Shown here: positions 60,531 through 64,000 of the stretch, one piece after another
How positions within the stretch are numbered: the stretch's first letter is position 1
Layout: each line of letters begins with the position of its first letter
NCBI RefSeq assembly: GCF_004405125.1
Contig: NZ_SORX01000004.1
Location: 1 to 64,000, forward strand
Source: Jeotgalibacillus salarius
Lineage (GTDB): Bacteria > Bacillota > Bacilli > Bacillales > Jeotgalibacillaceae
Direction of reading: 5' to 3'
Length of the DNA stretch: 64,000 nucleotides
Made by a program: the position numbers and the translations under genes
Notes under the pieces: model-generated
Told to the model about the DNA's origin: nothing
The model's database searches: none
Seen by the model: the letters and a program-made list of their open reading frames with translations, nothing else

Positions 60531-60557
60531 AAATCCGGAGGCATCACCCCCGGATTT
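60531..60557 (-). terminator. Terminator of the cryptochrome gene
   Basis: On the minus strand, AAATCCGG pairs with CCGGATTT and is followed by TTTGG. It overlaps the stop codon. Confidence 0.8.
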
Positions 60558-61996
60558 CACTTCATCACATACAAAAACCGCTCCTTATTCCGCTCCACTG
60601 ACTCAAACAAATCAACAACCGGCGCCGGATAATGCCGCCCGATCACAGCGCCAGCAGCCTGCTGTCCTTCATAGTTCATTTCATAAGGTGCAAATATTCT
60701 TGCCCCCGGCACCCTGCGTAGCTCCGGCAGCCACGTCCGCAAATACGCGCCATCCGGATCATAATCCCGCGCCTGCTTCACCACGTTGAACGCCCTGAAC
60801 TGTACCGCATCATTTCCGACACCTGCCAGATACAGCCAATTCCCGTAATTACTGGACACGTCATAATCAATGAGCAGTGACTCAAACCAGGCAGCGCCAA
60901 TCCGCCAGTCGAGCCCAAGGTTTTTTGTTAAAAAGCTCGCCACATTCTGCCGCGCGCGGTTCGACATAAACCCTGTCGCAGAAAGCTCCCGCATCGCAGC
61001 ATCCACCAGCGGATATCCAGTCTTACCGTTCATCCAGGCTGACTCAAGCTGCTCGTCACGATCCCACGGCGGCGTCCGGTCACGCAAGCCGGATGCCGCA
61101 AACAAATCATCCCCGTAACGCCTGTGCACCAGGTGAAAATAATCACGCCACAGTAATTCAAAATACAGCCAGTACGTCGAACTGTTTTTCACCCGCTCAT
61201 CCTCATAGCGCCGCACTTCATCCATCACCATTCGCGGCGACAAACACCCATGCGCGAGCCACGGGGAAAGCTTTGAAGAATCATTCTCTTCTAGCATACC
61301 GTTACGCGTTTCTTTATAAATGCGGAGCTGATCCGTGTCAAAAAAGTAGTGAGCCATGCGTTTCAGTCCTTCAGTCATCCCACCGCAGAAACGAAGTGGC
61401 TCGTCCAGCTCATCAAATCCGAGCGCTGATAAAGACGGAATTTCTCCTTCATCCACCTCCACACTTTTCGCGGCGGCTGAAGGCTTTGAAAGTGAAGGTC
61501 GCATCAGCAGCACATCATTCTTTTCAATACGCTTTCTGAACTGAGAAAAGGTATCCGGCACGCTGTAAGAGTCAAACGGTAAATCCACCGGGTCATACAG
61601 GTTGTGTCCGTGATCAATCGACACTTTTGCCTGAAGCGCCTGCCGTACCCGCTGCTCAACTGCTTTCTCCTCGCTCCCGATTTCCTCATGCAGATACAGA
61701 CACTTCACGAAATACTGCTCGTTCAGCTCCGTAAAAACCTCCGCTGGATCCCCGGTGCGCACGAAAAGTGGGATGCTAAGCTCTTTCAATTCACTACGCA
61801 GATCCTCAACACTCTGCTTAATAAATGCAGCGCGGAACTTCTCCATTTTCTTAAATCCATAGTCAGTCTCCCGCATCATCTCCGGGTCAAACACATACAC
61901 ACCAACTACCGGTAGTCCGCTTGCCACTGCACGCCGGAGCGGCTGATGGTCAATCGTCCGCAGATCATTTCTGAACCAGACAGCTGCAATCTCCAT
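60557..61996 (-). CDS. DASH-type cryptochrome/photolyase
   Basis: 479 residues. N-terminal antenna-binding domain (AAVWFRNDLRTIDHQPL) and FAD-binding domain with SKLSPWLAHGCLSPR, WRDYFHLVHRRYGD, FMSNRARQNVASFLTKNLGLDWR and DYDVSSNYGNWLYLAG. The last segments resemble cryptochrome DASH more than classical class I CPD photolyase. Likely repairs pyrimidine dimers in blue light, in single-stranded DNA if truly DASH. Start ATG after AAAGGAGCGAACCC. Confidence 0.88.
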   Translation of the reverse strand: MEIAAVWFRNDLRTIDHQPLRRAVASGLPVVGVYVFDPEMMRETDYGFKKMEKFRAAFIKQSVEDLRSELKELSIPLFVRTGDPAEVFTELNEQYFVKCLYLHEEIGSEEKAVEQRVRQALQAKVSIDHGHNLYDPVDLPFDSYSVPDTFSQFRKRIEKNDVLLMRPSLSKPSAAAKSVEVDEGEIPSLSALGFDELDEPLRFCGGMTEGLKRMAHYFFDTDQLRIYKETRNGMLEENDSSKLSPWLAHGCLSPRMVMDEVRRYEDERVKNSSTYWLYFELLWRDYFHLVHRRYGDDLFAASGLRDRTPPWDRDEQLESAWMNGKTGYPLVDAAMRELSATGFMSNRARQNVASFLTKNLGLDWRIGAAWFESLLIDYDVSSNYGNWLYLAGVGNDAVQFRAFNVVKQARDYDPDGAYLRTWLPELRRVPGARIFAPYEMNYEGQQAAGAVIGRHYPAPVVDLFESVERNKERFLYVMK

Positions 61997-62075
61997 TGGG
62001 TTCGCTCCTTTTGTAAATGTGTTAGGGATATTGTAAAAGAATAGGGGGGGTGGAAGAAAGTTTTGGTCGGCTTGG

Positions 62076-62217
62076 CGGAGGTGTTCGTAGAAAAAAGGTG
62101 AATGTTCAAAGAACTGACTGGGATGTTCAAAGAAAATAATGCTCTGTTCTTAGAATAAACATGGAGGTTCTTAGAAAAACAAACGTGGTTCGTAGAAAAG
62201 TGTAATTGGGCCTATGT
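62076..62217 (+). repeat. 21-bp periodic array, TTC family, copy at 62.1 kb
   Basis: TTC at 62084, 62105, 62126, 62147, 62168 and 62189, exactly 21 bp apart. The cap GGCCTA starts at 62209, 20 bp later. Units read GTTCnnAGAAAA. Confidence 0.9.
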
Positions 62218-62289
62218 ATTTCAACTGAAATCTCCCATGCAAGTACACAAACAATCCTAGAAATCGCTATCCACCCCTCAAATCCACAC

Positions 62290-62320
62290 AAAAAAGCCCG
62301 GGATCCCAAATCCCGGACTC
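62290..62320 (-). terminator. Terminator of the reductase gene
   Basis: On the minus strand, GTCCGGGAT pairs with ATCCCGGGC and is followed by TTTTTTG. Confidence 0.88.
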
Positions 62321-62325
62321 ATTGT

Positions 62326-63387
62326 CTATTCCACAATCTCAAACGTTCCTGACCCTTCCAGCGACTCCACCAGCCCCGAGCCAAACAGTCCGGCCGGCGT
62401 AAAGCTTCCTGATGGGAGATCGCGTCCGAGCATCCGTCGTACGACTTCGAGTGACCCAAGTGCAGTCAGCGTATAGGCATTCGTTGTTTTCAGCCGCACT
62501 GTGATTGTCCGGCCGTCAGCTGCTTTTGCTTCACCGGTAATGTAAGAAGGTGCGTTTTCGCGTGCACGTTCATCCGGTCCTTTGACGGAGCGGTCGACCC
62601 ATTTCAACAGCTGCTTCTGGACAGGCTTTGTGCCGAGCACGGGTGCGAAAAGTGACATTACACGTGCGCCGCGGATCTGACGCTCAGGCAGCGGGATCCA
62701 TGTTGTGATATTTGGAATCTTCGTCGTATAGTACGCCGTTGACACGTCGCCCCAGGGAATCGCGGTGACTGTCTGCTGACCTTTGCCAAAATCCATTGTC
62801 CGTTTTTTAGAACCCATTGGAAATGAAATAATCTTACCGTCTTTCCGCTCAGCGCTTCCCCCGGAAAGTCCTTCAATCATCGTTTTCGTTGTGCCTGGCG
62901 ACATGCCTGCGAGGAAGGAAAATGCGAGTGACAGCTCAACAGCATTTGGCATCAGTTCCTTTAATTTGTGCGCCGTGCAGTCTGTCGGAATCACATCAAA
63001 ACCAACGCCTGGACAGAGCACAATTCCTTTATCAGCAGCGCGCTTTGACATGTCAGGGTTATGAATTATTTCAAACACACCGATCTCACCGGTAATGTCG
63101 AGGTAGTGTGCACCTGCAGCAAGGCAGCCTTCAACCATTTGACGGCTTGTCTTTGAAAAAGGTCCGGCACAGTGGAGGACAAGTTCCATTCCTTCGAGTT
63201 TTTCAGCAACCGTTCCCGGATCATCAAGTGAGAATACGCTCAACTCCAGTCCAAGCTCACCCGCAAGCTTCCTGATCGCTTCTTCATTTCGTCCGGCAAG
63301 TACCGGAGTCATGCCGTCTTTTACTGCCTGGCGCGCAATGAGCTCGCCTGTATAACCGTTTGCTCCATAGATCATCCATTTTGACAT
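62326..63387 (-). CDS. Saccharopine dehydrogenase-like / trans-acting enoyl reductase family protein
   Basis: 353 residues from the ATG at 63387, chosen for GAGAGG nine bases upstream; the frame is open 33 codons further. N-terminal NAD(P)-binding Rossmann motif WMIYGANGYTGELIAR and the family motif LVLHCAGPFSKTSRQMVEGCL, AGAHYLDITGE. The family includes lysine-pathway and lipid enoyl reductases; the substrate here is unknown. It stands alone between the cryptochrome and degV genes. Confidence 0.88.
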   Translation of the reverse strand: MSKWMIYGANGYTGELIARQAVKDGMTPVLAGRNEEAIRKLAGELGLELSVFSLDDPGTVAEKLEGMELVLHCAGPFSKTSRQMVEGCLAAGAHYLDITGEIGVFEIIHNPDMSKRAADKGIVLCPGVGFDVIPTDCTAHKLKELMPNAVELSLAFSFLAGMSPGTTKTMIEGLSGGSAERKDGKIISFPMGSKKRTMDFGKGQQTVTAIPWGDVSTAYYTTKIPNITTWIPLPERQIRGARVMSLFAPVLGTKPVQKQLLKWVDRSVKGPDERARENAPSYITGEAKAADGRTITVRLKTTNAYTLTALGSLEVVRRMLGRDLPSGSFTPAGLFGSGLVESLEGSGTFEIVE

Positions 63388-63552
63388 CGTGGTCATCCTC
63401 TCAGCATCGTAATTGTTCATCAGTATAACAGTGTGAAGAAAAAATTTCCTTTTAAAAGAAGTCACAAAACTAGTTGAAATATGCAACTAAATCGCTTTTT
63501 ACCATTGAAATGGCTTACAATAGAGGCACAACAAGTATTACTGGAGGTTCAT

Positions 63553-64000
63553 ATGATCAAAATAATGGCTGATTCGACATGCGATCTATCGAATGAAGTG
63601 CTTGAGAAATACGATATCAGTACGGCCCCACTGAAGATTAATATTGACGGCAAATCCTATAAAGATAAAGTTGAAATCAATCCGGAAACATTTTTTAACA
63701 TGCTTGAGAATCTCTCAGATTTCCCTACCACCGGTGCGCCGAGTCCTGCTGAGTACCTGGCGATTATGGATGAAGCGGTTGAATCGGGCCACACACATAT
63801 TCTGTGTATCTGTATGTCTAGCGGGACGAGCGGCTCGTATCAGTCTGCTGAAATTGCCAGAGATTACTTTTACGAGGAGCATCCGACTTCACCTGTGCAT
63901 ATTCAGATCATCGATTCTAAATGTATGAGTCACGGGAGCGGCTGGCTTCTAATTAAAAGTGCGCTGCTTCGTGAAAGAGGCGCCTCTTTTGAAGAAATCG
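63553..64000 (+). CDS. DegV family fatty-acid-binding protein (3' end beyond window)
   Basis: The frame opens at ATG 63553 after TGGAGGTTC and runs to the window edge, so about 149 residues are visible. MADSTCDLSNEVLEKY, PLKINIDGKSYKD, TTGAPSPAEYL and MSSGTSGSYQSAEIA are the hallmark motifs of the DegV (EDD) family. These are cytoplasmic FakB-like proteins that present fatty acids to a FakA kinase. Confidence 0.92.
   Translation, partial: MIKIMADSTCDLSNEVLEKYDISTAPLKINIDGKSYKDKVEINPETFFNMLENLSDFPTTGAPSPAEYLAIMDEAVESGHTHILCICMSSGTSGSYQSAEIARDYFYEEHPTSPVHIQIIDSKCMSHGSGWLLIKSALLRERGASFEEI

Noticed and set aside
60158-60547. Minus-strand frame with FSEHALLFSEHA repeats over the 60.4-kb array
   Set aside because: Same artefact of the 21-bp period, and it overlaps the 5' end of lctP in another frame.

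Overview
This 64-kb window is the replication-origin region of a low-to-mid-GC, endospore-forming member of the Bacillales. Gene order around dnaA, rpmH, mnmEG, noc-soj-spo0J, rpsF-ssb-rpsR, gdpP-rplI-dnaC, purA and walRKHIJ follows the Bacillus subtilis plan. SpoIIIJ, Jag and YyaC mark a sporulating lineage. The interspersed repeats and gene mix suggest a Jeotgalibacillus- or Planococcaceae-like organism; that genus-level guess is inference only.

Layout. At the left edge lie the tandem promoters and leader of an rRNA operon that reads off the window. Then, on the minus strand, come an intact sigY-yxlCDEFG ECF-sigma operon, a degenerate HD-GYP protein, gyrA, gyrB, remB, recF, yaaA, dnaN and dnaA. 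The origin is bipartite. A DnaA-box cluster lies between rpmH and dnaA, and an unwinding module (two DnaA boxes, seven DnaA-trios, AT-rich stretch) lies between dnaA and dnaN. To the right, mostly on the plus strand, are rpmH-rnpA-spoIIIJ-jag, mnmE, mnmG-rsmG-noc, soj-spo0J, a DUF554 gene, yyaC (minus), mscS, yyzM, ychF, rpsF-ssb-rpsR, a chemoreceptor, yybS-gdpP-rplI, dnaC and purA. An accessory minus-strand block follows (RsbR-like STAS protein, YitT, K+ channel), then a three-tRNA cluster (Glu, Asp, Phe), a LysM/G5/M23 peptidase and walRKHIJ. Next are a membrane protein plus TlpA-type thioredoxin pair, glutaminase (minus), htrA and yyzF. The right end holds a minus-strand GGDEF protein, L-lactate permease with a Rex operator, a DASH-type cryptochrome/photolyase, a saccharopine-dehydrogenase-like reductase and the start of a degV gene.

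Chromosome-organisation sites are unusually visible. There is a perfect parS inside walK, a perfect Noc box just upstream of walR and a near-perfect one inside soj. A dense DnaA-box cluster lies about 42 kb from the origin, next to yyzF.

The most unusual content is intergenic. Eleven short arrays have a strict period of about 21 bp. Six belong to one family: five or six units carrying a TTC-N3-GAA dyad, then a GACCTA-like cap placed 20 bp after the last unit. Five other arrays keep the period but use other phrases (GGTCATAT, GAGTGCAC twice, GTGAGYT, TAGCGAT). There are also two families of larger structured dispersed repeats, with at least six and three copies. I do not recall a description of the 21-bp arrays. 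I regard them as the best candidate for something undescribed here.
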